Shown here: piece by piece, positions 9,590 through 19,084 of the stretch
Layout of the letters: every line of letters begins with the position of its first letter
How positions within the stretch are numbered: position 1 is the first letter of the stretch
Assembly (NCBI GenBank): GCA_947184155.2
Contig: CAMXCT020001506.1
Location: 1-64,000 of the forward strand
Length of the DNA stretch: 64,000 bases
From: Cladocopium goreaui
Lineage: Eukaryota > Sar > Dinophyceae > Suessiales > Symbiodiniaceae
Reading direction: 5' to 3'
The notes under the pieces: model-generated
Seen by the model: the letters and a program-made list of their open reading frames with translations, nothing else
Databases searched by the model: none
What the model was told of the DNA's origin: nothing
Program-made: the position numbers and the translations under genes

Positions 9590-12293
9590 CAATACACTTG
9601 TCGGCTCGTGCAAGTATGAGTGTTTTTTGGGAAAGGATAGCCGATAAGATCGCTGCTCGTGCGGTGGGGTATTTTTTTCGTCGGAGAATAACTTCACTTT
9701 CAATCCGCCCAGGCAGGGATTGGACTGAAAAGGGGAGACAGTCAGAGCTAATAGCTTGCCAACAAGCATGCTGGTCAATTTGAAAACCTGCCGACCAGCA
9801 ACATTGATAGCATTTATGGACTCTACTTACCCAGGTAATGTCATGTCCTGGTCCTGCAATCGTATTGTCGTCAATGTATCCCTGAACGCTAATGACCCGG
9901 GGGATACGATTCATATAGTGATATATCGGGTCCATTGCCAAACAGAATAGGAACACTGAGAAAGACCTTCCCATGTCAACTCCCACATGCACCGCCCTAG
10001 GCGGCAAAAGTCTGCCTTGAACTTTATGGCGGATGAGCCTTCCAAATAGGATGTATTTGGCATAATTACATACCCATGTCGGTGCGTTGCGCATTCGCAG
10101 GATATGTAAGATCCAATAGGGATTAACCCGCTCAAAGGCTTTCGATAGATCAACTAGGAGCGCAGCCACGGGGGAATTGCTATCCAGTAAGGCTTGTATG
10201 GCATGGACAGCGTGCTGCGGTTCTTTAAAGCAATTCATGACTACTTGCGAGGGATGCATATATGCACAAGTTGCTTTCATGACTACAGCAGCAATGGTGC
10301 CATCAACAAGCCTATCACAAGTATTGGGCATTCCTAAGGGCCTGAAGTAGTCAGCAGTCGGACCTACTTTTGCCTTGGGTATCCAAACCCCTACTTGTAC
10401 AGGTGCAGCTCGTAGGCCTGCTAGCATTTTCATCATTAGCTGATCTAGGACTGGGTAGCTATCTTCAGGGGAGAGCCTCCATGCAGAGTAGGGGATTCCA
10501 TCAGGGCCAGGGGCTGAATCTTTAGTGCCAAGGAGTGTATGGAGAAAGTCCTGTTTCTGGGGAAGTTCAATACTTGGCCACGGCGAGGCAGTCTGGTACT
10601 CTCGTAAAATGGGTTCCCATTCTTGAAGAGAGTCTTGAGGCTTAATAAACCAGAAGTTCCGCGTGTCCAGCATGGCTTCATCCAGCATCTGGGAGGTGGT
10701 GCACTGTTCTCCCTGCTGATTGAGGATCAGCCCATTATAGATAACGCCCTTGGGGCAAATAGATCGTAACCGATTCCAAAACGTAATGTTATTGCCGATA
10801 CCTCTGGCTTGTTGATTTACCTGCTCAAGAGCGGGATATTGCCGAGTCATCGTGATCTGGTCTAGAAAATCACAAATCTGTTTCAACAGATCACTTCGAA
10901 TTGTTATTTTTCCTGGATATAGCTCACTAACCCCGTTAGAAGTAAATATATGGTAAGTGGCAGTCTGAAGTGCATGATATTGTTTTGCAGGTACGTGTAA
11001 CACCTCAGCTCGAATTTTAAGGAATTTCCGCAGAAGTTCATGCTCGGGAATCCGAGGATGATTCGATGGAATAGGTTGTTGTCTCCACCAAGACCAAAGG
11101 GTGGACACAAACTCAACTTCATCTGTTTGGGGTAGTCTTTGGATCCTTCTTATCAGCTCCTGTAGATCGTTAGGAACCATATAGGGGTTAGCCTCGTTCT
11201 TTCCAGGGCAAAACACGTTAGTTGGGATGGTTTGATGGACTGGGTCTTTCATGTCACTTTTGACTCTTGGTCGAACTACAAAGGTCGCGGTGAGTTGGTA
11301 ATGTCCACTGAGGTGATGTCGCCTATTGGCTGCTACCATCACATCTATTTGGGCTGCAGCTATATAATCAGTAGGACATAATACTCTGTCGAGTGCTGAA
11401 CTTCCAGTAGGGCTTTCGAAGGTGTGAAGTTGTGGATGCATGTCGAGAACTTGCGCGTGGACTAATAATTCATTCCAAAGGTCCGGGCAACTGGTATCAA
11501 CCTGGTTAAAGTCTCCTCCCATATAGAGGGGAAAGTCTACTTTACTGGTCTTGACCCAGGCGATTAATTCTTTCAGCTCAACGACCTTAGTTTGTGGATG
11601 TAGATACACTGACAAAAGTCCGATAGTAGAGTATCTGTCTTGGATTACTGCGAGGACAATGCGACCTGGGATGACAACTTCTGTTCGGTCAAGTTTCCAC
11701 CCAGGTGGAATTAGGGCTGCCGCACCACCCGACACTCCACCTCTTTCTGTTAACAATCCTTGGGTGTGTGCAACTTGAATGCCTGGTATGTTATGGTGCA
11801 AGACCTGATGGGTTTCAGCATGCCATCTGGTTTCTTGTAGTAAGACCGGGCCTGTCCGTAGAAGTCGCTTAACTAGTCGCATTTTGGCATCCCCTGCCCT
11901 AGTTGCAAGTGTCCACCCTGATACATTCCACACATGTAATCGTTTGAGCCTGAAAGGAAGATCTTGCCTGATAGCTTTTCGGTATTCGAGAATGCCTCTT
12001 CCTATTTCTTCTACTGCAAGAGAAGGTAATGTTCGGGAGTCACACATAATTTGCTGATAGAAATTATCAGCACTCTGATGGAAAAGTGCGGCAACATGTT
12101 GCAAGGTTAGCTTCCACCATGGTGTTCGGACATGGAGTATATTGGGCAATATTGATAAGTCACGTATCTTTGATAGATATGGCGGGCATTGAGTCCCTGT
12201 TTCGAATAGGTAAGTCGTTTTGACACATCGCGTAAGCATCTTGAGCAGAGTACGGAGCAGAGGAGCAGGCAGGTTCCGCAGAATCATCATCAT
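9590..12293 (-). CDS. LINE-1 APE endonuclease and reverse transcriptase
   Basis: The longest intact LINE-1 frame (900 LINE codons; it runs 30 more codons into the insert, to 9501). Endonuclease, about residues 125-345: VLLQETRW (Glu motif), YMGGDFNQVD (Asp/Asn motif), SALDRVLCPTDYI and LSGHYQL, where the usual Ser-Asp-His is Ser-Gly-His, possibly an inactivating change. Reverse transcriptase, about 560-900: SAPGPDGIPYSAWR, RPLGMPNTCDRL, motif A LLVDLSKAFERVNPYW, the MGRSFSVFLFCLAM region, and motif C GYIDDNT with both Asp. The endonuclease would nick target DNA and the RT would prime there. In the same frame upstream, past one UGA (12309-12311), lies 12309-13478. The 3' end is cut by the insertion at 9589. 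Confidence 0.85.
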
Positions 12294-12308
12294 TCCGAGT
12301 AATAGAAA

Positions 12309-13478
12309 TCAGTTTACTCCCTCCGTTGGGGCTTCTCCCAGTGCGAAGAGCAGCCTGCTCCACTCCTCCGTACTTGCAAAGATAAGATATTCTCCTGATG
12401 GGTCCAGTGTATGCGATTGCATGAGCTGAGTTCCAAGTTGCCTGGGCATTCGTCGCATGGGCGATGACTGCGTATACCACATTGGTGACCATACTACAGG
12501 GGTGGCAACTTTGTACGCAACAAAGGACTTAGAGTCTGCAAGATCTTGAACTTGGTGATTGTCAACCACATGTATGGCGATCCATTGTGGAATGGCACCA
12601 CTAACATCTCGTGCTAATACACCTAAAATACTTAAGCCACCTGTGCCATCCAGACCACCGAGTAAATGGATGACAGTGCTAGCGGTCGAGGCGTTGTGCA
12701 TAAAGCACTGCGGGGCACCAAGTGTGTGCAAATAACACAAGGCACAGAAAGGGCACTGTAAAGCCGCAAATTCACTAAGATGTATATAGTGTTGTCCATT
12801 ATCAATTCGAGCAAGTATCGGGTAAGTCGTAAACGTATGATAAGAAACTTGCACCACATCAGCAAATATCTTTGGCATGTTGGCATGAATGAGAAGGTCT
12901 TTACTTTGTCGATAGTCAAATGCGACCGTTCCAAAGCGAAACGGTTGATCAGGCTCATGAGAAAGCAACAGGAATAGCAGGCAAGGTCGTTGTACCCCAA
13001 CATAGATAAGGGGAGGTTGCATGATTTTTGGTGCCCAAATGATAAAACCGTAGGGAAATTGGTGCTTTACACTGAGCGTTGCAATCTGGAAAACAACAAA
13101 TAGTTGTTTGATAGCAGTAAGTTGTTCAGCACCAGTATATTCTTTCAACAGTTCAATATGCTTTGCTTTAATCTCTTGAGCTTCAGAATGAAATCCAAGA
13201 CAATTTTTAACAGCCAAGTAAAGCATGTGCGCTGATAGGGTAACATTTTCAAATGTGTTTGAGGACTCTAGCACCCAATCAATCCGAGTTTGGGTCATAA
13301 TATTGCTCAACTCTTTATCACCAAAGGGGGGTTTATCCTCACTGTGGGTTCCATGATACTTAGGAGGGTTGGATCCTTGTAAAAAGGCGAAAACTGTCGG
13401 CTGGTGCACTACTGGGGGGCAAGCTGATTCGACGCTGTCATTAAGAGAGTAGTGCCGCCATTTTGCTTCAAAATCCAC
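12309..13478 (-). pseudogene. LINE-1 module between methyltransferase and endonuclease
   Basis: About 389 codons, open upstream without an ATG at the edge, so an internal part of a polyprotein. A Cys/His cluster (CPFCALCYLHTLGAPQCFMH, about residues 238-257) looks like a metal-binding site. The rest shows no motif I recognise; hydrophobic stretches around IIWAPKIMQPPLIYVGV and CLLFLLL look like a beta-rich globular core. It is in the same frame as the endonuclease-RT, separated by a single UGA. At its upstream end the frame connects to the methyltransferase through a one-base shift in a TTTTT run near 13520. It may be the element's RNA-binding (ORF1-like) part, but this is a guess. Confidence 0.5.
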
Positions 13479-13482
13479 TTTG

Positions 13483-14154
13483 TCATCTCTGAGTTGAACT
13501 CCTCGAGCGGCTGCTTGCTCTAAAAACCAGCTTCAGCAAGTCTTGGTATTTAGAATAAACTTCTTGGATACTCGGTAGGTCCTTGTGGTACGGCTGCGCA
13601 TCATTGTTTCCCTCAACCCACTGTTGTAATTGATCATCGGTACCGAGGGCCGCACTGATGAGAGATGGATGAAAACTATTTCCACAAAAGTCTCGAATCA
13701 CTTTATCCGTGAGAAGGGAAGGCCCATGTCTTTCTGTCGTTAAGATACTCTCAAGTCCTGCTAATTTGCGTACTTCTTGGACCGTCAGAATTCTCATTGG
13801 CAGTACAATATTTGGGTTATGAAAGATAGGCACCAGTTGTTCGATGAGTTCATCTTTTTTTTATGTGGTCGCTCTGTCTGTTTGAAGAGTGATAAGGAAA
13901 CTTTTCCATATAGGGAGAAAGTGAGCAGGGATGAAGCTTGCCCATAGCAGATTTGGGACTCTAACTCCCTCAGCCATTTGGATTAACAACATGAAAGATT
14001 TCCTCCCACCAAAAAAGGAATAATCCCATAGAAGTGCACTGGGCTGGTAGCCTGTCCAGGAGAGCTTCAGGATTCCACTGTTTGACAGCCCTCTTGTTCG
14101 GAGTAATGGAGCCAATGGTAAGTTTTCACCATTCAAGGTCACTAATGGGCCCAT
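13483..14154 (-). pseudogene. LINE-1 Dnmt3-like methyltransferase, C-terminal part
   Basis: Two pieces in one frame, separated only by a TAA at 13861-13863 in a poly(A) stretch of the coding strand. The upstream piece has PLAPLLRTRGLSNSG and a Trp/Tyr-rich stretch. The downstream piece contains LTVQEVRKLAGLE and RDFCGNSFHPSLISAAL, which fits C5-methyltransferase motif X (Gly-Asn-Ser followed by an aliphatic helix). It continues the fold begun in 14142-14561 and 14507-15697. The C-terminal tail leads by a frameshift into the frame at 12309-13478. Confidence 0.65.
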
Positions 14155-14561
14155 TCATCGAGAAATGTAAGTGGAACACTGGCAAGTTCCTCTGTGTCCA
14201 TGTGACTCCGTAGAAATACCCTTTTTCGCTGAATGCCATAGTAGGGACTCGTGTCCCAGACCCACCGGTTGGTTGGTTGTTTACTAGGAAGTCCAAGACA
14301 GTATAGAAACATTTGGAAGTGTTCAGACTGCTCAAGACGCTGCATACCTTTAGGTTTGCGGTCAGTTTGTACAACTTGCATGCTTCCAGTATTCTCTGTC
14401 AAGTATCGGATCGATTCAGTTCCAAAGAGCTTCTGAAGATGCAGAATAACAAGGTAAACTATAAAGAAGAGCATACTCCGCTGACCTGTCAGCCCAAGCA
14501 ATCCATTTAAATAACCTGCATAAGTAGATCTTGACAGGGAGATCCTGCAACAACAATCCAC
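14142..14561 (-). pseudogene. LINE-1 Dnmt3-like methyltransferase, motifs VI-VIII
   Basis: A 139-codon frame overlapping the end of the previous piece in another frame. GLTGQRSMLFFIVYLVI corresponds to the segment after motif IV in Dnmt3-type enzymes. YLTENTGSM matches motif VI, with Glu-Asn-Thr in place of the usual Glu-Asn-Val; the catalytic Glu is kept. GIQRKRVFLRS fits motif VIII (Arg-x-Arg). The frameshift linking it to motif IV is near 14510-14560. All residues expected for base flipping and methyl transfer are therefore recognisable but spread over three frames, so the copy is dead. Confidence 0.75.
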
Positions 14562-15697
14562 TTGATTGTAGGGTGCATTGCCTTGGCTTGACGAAGGATC
14601 AGAGAGTCACGGGCAACTAAATCCCAGACATCTTTAACGTAGATGGTAGCAACCCCTTCAATCGTATATCCCCACTGTTGGTCTTCACGCAGCCCTATTT
14701 CAGCAGCAACAAGCCGACGTAAGACAGGATCAATTTCTGCTGCGATGAAAATAGTAGGGGGTTTACCTAGTTTTTTCTTAATGGTGTGATAGACAGATCC
14801 GACTCCATCAAACATCGAGATAACACCAATGTTGGCCGGCGTTCCGTGTGCGATAATCCTAGGTAATCCTTCAGGGTCGATCTCTTCAACTATATCCTCA
14901 TTCTTACCATCTTTAGGGGGTCCATGTCTGGTCGCCTTCGCCTTCTTCTTGCTCGACTTGGTTTTAGCGTTGTGCTTGCAAGAAGGGTGAGAGAGCTGCG
15001 AGGTTCGTGTTCTTTTCTGCTTCCGAGGCGATTTGAGAAAGCCTTTGACAACCTTTAATTGTCTTCTGCGATACTGCGCAACTTCACCACCTCCTGCTGC
15101 TTCAGAAAGTTGCTTTGTCATTAGAATTGCTTTGGGTGATTTGACTGGCAGTATGACAAGCCCACTGATGAGGAGCTTCCCGCTGACATGCTTGTAGTCC
15201 GCAACTCGTATACCATTGTTATGGTCGTACATACTTATCATTCCAGGCTGACTAGTATGCAGGACTATGAGCTGGCTGTCAAAGTCAAGCCTAGTGGTGG
15301 CTATGAGACACTGGATTTCATACTCTCTTTCTTGGAACATAAATTTGTGCCCAAGTGGGAGTCGTTCTTCCTCGAGTTTCGGAAAGGAGCATCCTGGAGG
15401 TACTTTGATTCGAACGATGATCAACGGGCCAAATTTGCCGCACTTCCACTTGGCTTTGGCAGCGTCTAGACATGAACAAGCTTGACACTCTGTCAATTCA
15501 TCAGTATTCCAGATTGGAACTAACGAGTCACAAAGTTCATCTATACCTGTATTAGGCTTGATTGTCGCAGTGAAGGTGTCAATTGGTATTGCGCTAGACC
15601 GTAAGCACGCCTGACATTGTAACACAAATCTTGAGAAAAGAAAACTACGTGTACTCTGACTAAGGTTAGCGCATACAATTGAATATAGTTCATACAC
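14507..15697 (-). pseudogene. LINE-1 USP-like module and methyltransferase motifs I-IV
   Basis: A 396-codon frame with two parts. Residues ~26-180 resemble the second half of a ubiquitin-specific protease: two Cys pairs (CQAC, then CQAC about 65 residues later) spaced like the USP zinc ribbon, a PLIIVRIKVPPG strand where USPs have the LKRF segment, and YEIQCLIATT ... LIVLHTS ... MYDHNNG where USPs have the His box. The Gly-His-Tyr of that box is not present, so the module is dead or misassigned. A basic linker (residues ~215-275, KKKAKA) follows. Then come methyltransferase motif I (FDGVGSVYHTIKKKLG), AAEID and motif IV VAGSPCQDL with the catalytic Pro-Cys. Methyltransferase call strong, USP call moderate. 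Confidence 0.75.
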
Positions 15698-15719
15698 TGC
15701 ATCATTTTGTGTAGTCCCG

Positions 15720-15990
15720 TTGGGGGGAATGGTGCTAAGTGTTGCTAAGGATAGGCAGGCGTCAAAACAAGGGAAAAACCGTGGGTACTTGATGGACCCA
15801 GCTCCACTCTACACCTACTGCTGCAAGGGCTGCTTGTCGAACATGTATACTAACATGTGTTGGGATCCAAGGCCCTCTTATAAGCTTGTGACAATGCGCG
15901 GGTACATCGGAGGGTCGGAGAATATGGCATGGTACAGGGCTTTTCTACGGACAGACAGAAAACTAGATTCAAGTAGCAAGTGACTACTAC
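15720..15990 (-). pseudogene. LINE-1 N-terminal fragment
   Basis: Minus-strand translation gives WIPTHVSIHVRQAALAAVGV (about 15810-15870), then a frameshift and FFPCFDACLSLATLS, which runs directly into the start of the frame at 15697. There is no ATG near, and upstream sequence is full of stops, so the true start of the element is either further upstream and decayed, or truncated here. I do not recognise this part. Confidence 0.4.
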
Positions 15991-16564
15991 TGTTTTTTTG
16001 TGCTTTATATCAGTCCGAAGGGGCCTGAGCAACTCGATGCGGGTCACTGTAACCTTCTCCATTACCCAAGGTACCCTTGGGAACAGAAAGGGTCGTATGG
16101 CAGTTGCACGGGTGCCATTGAACAAAGATGCTTGATTGCGCATTCCCAGGGGCACCTCTAGTGACGGAACTGTCCAACAGGCTGAGACTGAAGTGCGTCA
16201 TAATAATTGTCCCACCGCTAGTCCATCCTCTCAGGGCAAAATGTTTTGCACTCTGCTTCACGATGTCTGTGTTTGCTGAGGAGCTGGAGTGCAGAGAGAA
16301 ACCGATTTTTGTTTTTTTTTTTCCCTCCCACCGTTTCCCCAGGGTGGGAAGTTGTTTCCCTCTGGACACATAGAAAGAGGCAAACAGGAGTTCGAAACAG
16401 AGTGGAGCTATACTGCGAGATACACCAGTAATCAAACTGTGAGGTGGACATGGTCGTGTTGAACAGTTACTACAGCCTGGCAACCTAATAGCATCTGCAG
16501 GGTGATATTTAGGCTTAGCTGATGCTCAGTGAGCGGCTGAAACTGGGTCCTGTCTGGGGACTAC
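15991..16564. other. Inter-element spacer with poly(T) run
   Basis: No gene supported. It includes a T-rich run (GTTTTTTTTTTTCCC near 16310-16325) and a short inverted repeat in TTTCCCCAGGGTGGGAAG. On the minus strand the T run is poly(A) and could mark the 3' tail of the LINE-2 fragment just upstream of LINE-1, but spacing to the last LINE-2 coding sequence is about 240 bp. Confidence 0.35.
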
Positions 16565-16852
16565 TTAATCACCTGCGAGTGCCATATAATTGGTGGGCAG
16601 CAGAAGGTCGCCCATAGTTACTTCCTTCTCGATCTGCCTTACCAGTTGTTCAGGAGGCGGGGGAGCAACTAAGAAACCATCGTGTAGCCACACCAAGGAT
16701 TGTGTTGGGTGTCGGGCAATGAGGGCACGAATGGTGTCCTCGACAATCATGGCTTCAAAGTGCTCTAGCAATCTAAAGGCGCTGTCATTATGGTTGACCA
16801 GGAACTCTGGGCGGAACCGCGGTAGCAACTGAGTAGTCAGGGTTGTACTCAA
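16565..16852 (-). pseudogene. LINE-2 polymerase-like domain, motif C part
   Basis: A 95-codon frame with a helical start (FRLLEHFEAMIVEDTIRALI) and VWLHDGFLVAPP, equivalent to IWLHDGLWLP in LINE-1. The shared Trp-Leu-His-Asp-Gly between two diverged copies suggests it was under selection when the elements were active. Confidence 0.6.
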
Positions 16853-16934
16853 GGACCAGAGTTGGCAAAGGATTGCGCTTACACTAGCACTGGGGGAGTC
16901 ATCAACAAGAGAGCTTAGATATCGGTATGTAGCA

Positions 16935-17378
16935 TCAATTGATAATCCTCAGTGGGAGTTGCTTGATGGTGTCAGGGCAGATTGCTTCTACTTTTTGAAT
17001 ATAGGGGTCACGGGCTAGCTGCGCGCGAAACTCATCGATGGTTGGGAGGGGTACTAAATCTGGCGCAAAAAGTAATCCCAGGCGTCGGACAAGCTCATAA
17101 AAAGACCCTTTGAGGTCAACTTCACAATGATTCCGTCCGAACAATAAAAGCCTGGCGGCTCTCGGCAGCCGCTGGCCTCCTATGGTGCAGCAATATCTTC
17201 GTCCATGGTTGTCGGCAGCTTTGGGGGAATAGTCAATTTCACTGCAGTTTTGCGGTAGACACGGGGAGAGATAGGATTCGATCAGCTGGCGGTGATGGGG
17301 GTGGAGGGTCACGTGTTTGCGGAGGAGACCGTGATCAATACTGGGCCTCTCTACTAGGTAAGTATCGGCTGGCTCCAA
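16935..17378 (-). pseudogene. LINE-2 polymerase-like domain, motif A/B part
   Basis: A 147-codon frame. RLPRAARLLLFGRNHCEVDL then KGSFYELVRRLG aligns with RLPRKVRLLLFGTTHQEVDM then VGAFYEIMRRLL of LINE-1; the Asp after Glu-Val is the candidate motif A carboxylate. KQLPLRIIN at the end corresponds to KRHPLIVMN in LINE-1 (candidate motif B). A stop follows, and the domain continues in another frame at 16565-16852. Confidence 0.65.
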
Positions 17379-17899
17379 GGCTGTTCAAAACTTTGAATGT
17401 GAAAGCCTCCGACCTGAAAGAGGCCCGTGGGGAATGATGGTTTGATGGACACCGGCCCAGCATTCCGATTGAAGGCAGCAGGGTCGCTCCTATATTTAGC
17501 CAAAAGGAACTGAGAGGCTTGCCCTGCCAAGTCATCCGCTATGCCGTTAGCAACTCGAGGCAGGTATATGAAGAGACTATAAGGGAGGTGCAGACTCACG
17601 GTTGCTCGAATGCTTTCCAATGGTTGGTGCATATCTAGTCTTCGGAGACGGCCTGCAAATTGGAAGTACTTAATGACAGGGAGAATATCACCTTGGATGA
17701 CTACCTTGGGCGTGAGGTGAGGCCGCGGCTCGATAAAAGCTGCTTATCGACAACAGCAACTTCTTCAACCAGATACAAACAGGCCATGATTTCTGCTTCT
17801 ATATTATCTGAACAATGCGGCAGAGCGACTGACCGACATGCAATAACGCGAGACCGACCACCTTCTATTACATATATGACATATCCAGCTCCTCCTTAG
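17354..17899 (-). pseudogene. LINE-2 RNase H, broken by stops
   Basis: Minus-strand reading from the in-frame TAA at 17896-17898 gives GGAGYVIYVIEGG, then SVALPHCSDNIEAEIMACLY (second acidic motif, Glu), and after a frameshift YLPRVANGIADDLAGQAS (final Asp motif; frame 17354-17632). The first motif, QFDGSC, is immediately upstream in the frame 17896-18258. All three RNase H acidic positions are therefore present across stops. The LINE uses RNase H to remove template RNA from the first cDNA strand. Confidence 0.65.
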
Positions 17900-18396
17900 G
17901 CGTCTTCGTGCATACAACTGCCATCGAATTGGCCTACAATCTGGATCGAGGGTTCGGATGGTGTATCGTCGGGAGGGATTGCTAAGATCAACTCATTAGG
18001 ACTGACGGCTTGAAGAGCTGTAACTGTACAGAAGGAATCAGGCGAGTTGGGGCAGGCTGGTACAATCTTGGCATTAGGGCGGAATGCAGCGACCCGGGCT
18101 TGAGCTGGGGCAATGAGGCTAAGCCATGGATGTCCAAGTGGGAGCACTGCGATAGGCTGATCCGGGGCAATGGATGTAATAGATGTAATAGCTGTGCAAA
18201 CTAGATCGGGAAGTGCTGCAGAGTGGAGAGTAACTGCTTCATTGGCGGCGGTTTGCATGTAGCAGGGATGATTCTGGTTGTTTGCGCCTGCACTCTGGGG
18301 TCTGACGGGAGAGACAGGCTCCGGGAGGAAGCGAGTTGGGATCGCTTGCAGAGCATTGTCATGTGGGTGGGTTAACCATTCAGGGACACTTAGGGG
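17896..18396 (-). pseudogene. LINE-2 linker and start of RNase H
   Basis: The frame 17896-18258 continues upstream without clear stops to about 18390 (PEWLTHPHDNALQAIPTRFL). It matches the LINE-1 linker (PIAVLPLGHPWLSLI, CTVTALQAVS) and ends with QFDGSCMHEDA, the first RNase H Asp motif, then TAA. The LTR of Copia-1 begins at 18397, within this reading frame. Confidence 0.65.
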
Positions 18397-18941
18397 TGTG
18401 AAAAATCATCCTATGTATAGCTAGCGTAGCGATCTTGTGCTTGTACTTAGGTAGTTGTTAGTTGCTTTGTAGTTGTAGTTTGTGGACTTGCGTAGTTTGG
18501 ACTTTGTTTTGTAGTTAGCAGGTGATTGTGATGTAGTTAATCGATCTCATCTCATTCCGTCACAAAGAGTTGTGACGGAGTTGCCATTTTTCGTTTGTAG
18601 TTAGCCGTTTTTAGGTTTTTTGCACGTTGTAGGTTATTCCACACGAGAACCAAACTGCACGAAACCAATCTTAGGTTTTTGCCACGTAGAAGTTTGTTTT
18701 TTGCACGTGTCTAGATTTGTAGAATCGTTTCTGGAACTGCTATGACCCAACGTAAACGTTGGCTCAAGACCCGCGAGTTCGAAAAGGGTGAGTGTGTCGC
18801 CGTGAGACGGCCTGGGAAAGTTGACACAGACAGAAACGCGAAACGACCACCGTTTGTTTGTGTTTTGGTTTGGGTTTACTTTGTGCACGAGAGGTTTGAA
18901 AGCGGTTTTCGCGATCTAACTTTGTGTGTCAAAGTTTTACG
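18397..18941 (+). repeat. Copia-1 5' LTR
   Basis: Starts TGTGAAAAATC and ends AAAGTTTTACG. Differs from the 3' LTR at 18808 (C here, T at 28560) and 18837 (C here, T at 28589); both are C of a CpG here. It contains a perfect 9-bp hairpin at 18556-18577 (CCGTCACAA, loop AGAG, TTGTGACGG). Internal TTGGCTCAAG (about 18770-18779) matches the last 10 nt of the dinoflagellate spliced leader, which may be chance. Confidence 0.95.
18556..18577. promoter_or_regulatory. LTR hairpin
   Basis: CCGTCACAA (18556-18564), loop AGAG, TTGTGACGG (18569-18577): perfect 9-bp stem. Repeated in the 3' LTR at 28308-28329. Possible role in RNA 3'-end formation or packaging; unproven. Confidence 0.6.
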
Positions 18942-18958
18942 TGGTAGCGGAGCTTGTG
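18942..18958 (+). other. Copia-1 primer-binding site
   Basis: TGGTAGCGGAGCTTGTG begins directly after the LTR. The TGGTA start complements a tRNA ending in TACCA, and the sequence resembles the initiator-Met primer sites (TGGTATCAGAGC) of plant copia elements. Confidence 0.65.
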
Positions 18959-19084
18959 TGCTCCCTCCACAAGAGATCCTGTGAGGATCTGGCACGCCTG
19001 TGTGCGTCTTGTGTGTGCCTGGTTCCAGGGAAGTTGGTGTGAGTTGCGTTTGACTGTCGTGTGTTTGACTTCGAGGTGTCAGAA

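Larger units (their letters stand above)
4451..15990 (-). mobile_element. LINE-1: giant decayed LINE-like retrotransposon
   Basis: Minus-strand coding pieces, in order from about 15.99 to 4.45 kb, spell one continuous multidomain product: N-terminal module, ubiquitin-protease-like module, Dnmt3-like methyltransferase, unknown module with a Cys/His cluster, APE endonuclease, reverse transcriptase, finger, RNase H and a polymerase-like C-terminus. The pieces are separated by single frameshifts or stops, several at homopolymers, and by a 1.65-kb insertion (about 7935-9589). Without the insertion the coding span is near 9.9 kb (about 3,300 codons), large for a LINE. The order EN-RT-finger-RNase H is typical of RNase H-bearing LINE groups. 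I could not define target-site duplications or a poly(A) end. Confidence 0.75.
16565..18396 (-). mobile_element. LINE-2: 3' half of a second LINE copy
   Basis: Related by eye to the 3' end of LINE-1: same linker, RNase H and polymerase-like motifs in the same order, but clearly diverged, so not a tandem duplication. It is broken by an in-frame stop in the RNase H, several frameshifts, and at 18396/28694 by insertion of Copia-1. The upstream continuation of the coding sequence lies at 28694-28850 on the other side of Copia-1. Nothing of its RT or endonuclease is in the window. Confidence 0.75.

Noticed and set aside
12160-12492. Separate small ORF overlapping the endonuclease start
   Set aside because: It overlaps two longer frames that are colinear with the LINE product and has no motif.
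18770-18779. Spliced-leader relic in the Copia-1 LTR (TTGGCTCAAG), also near 39220 and 40271
   Set aside because: Only 8-10 nt match, not enough above chance in 64 kb; only the 14-nt match at 60762 was kept.
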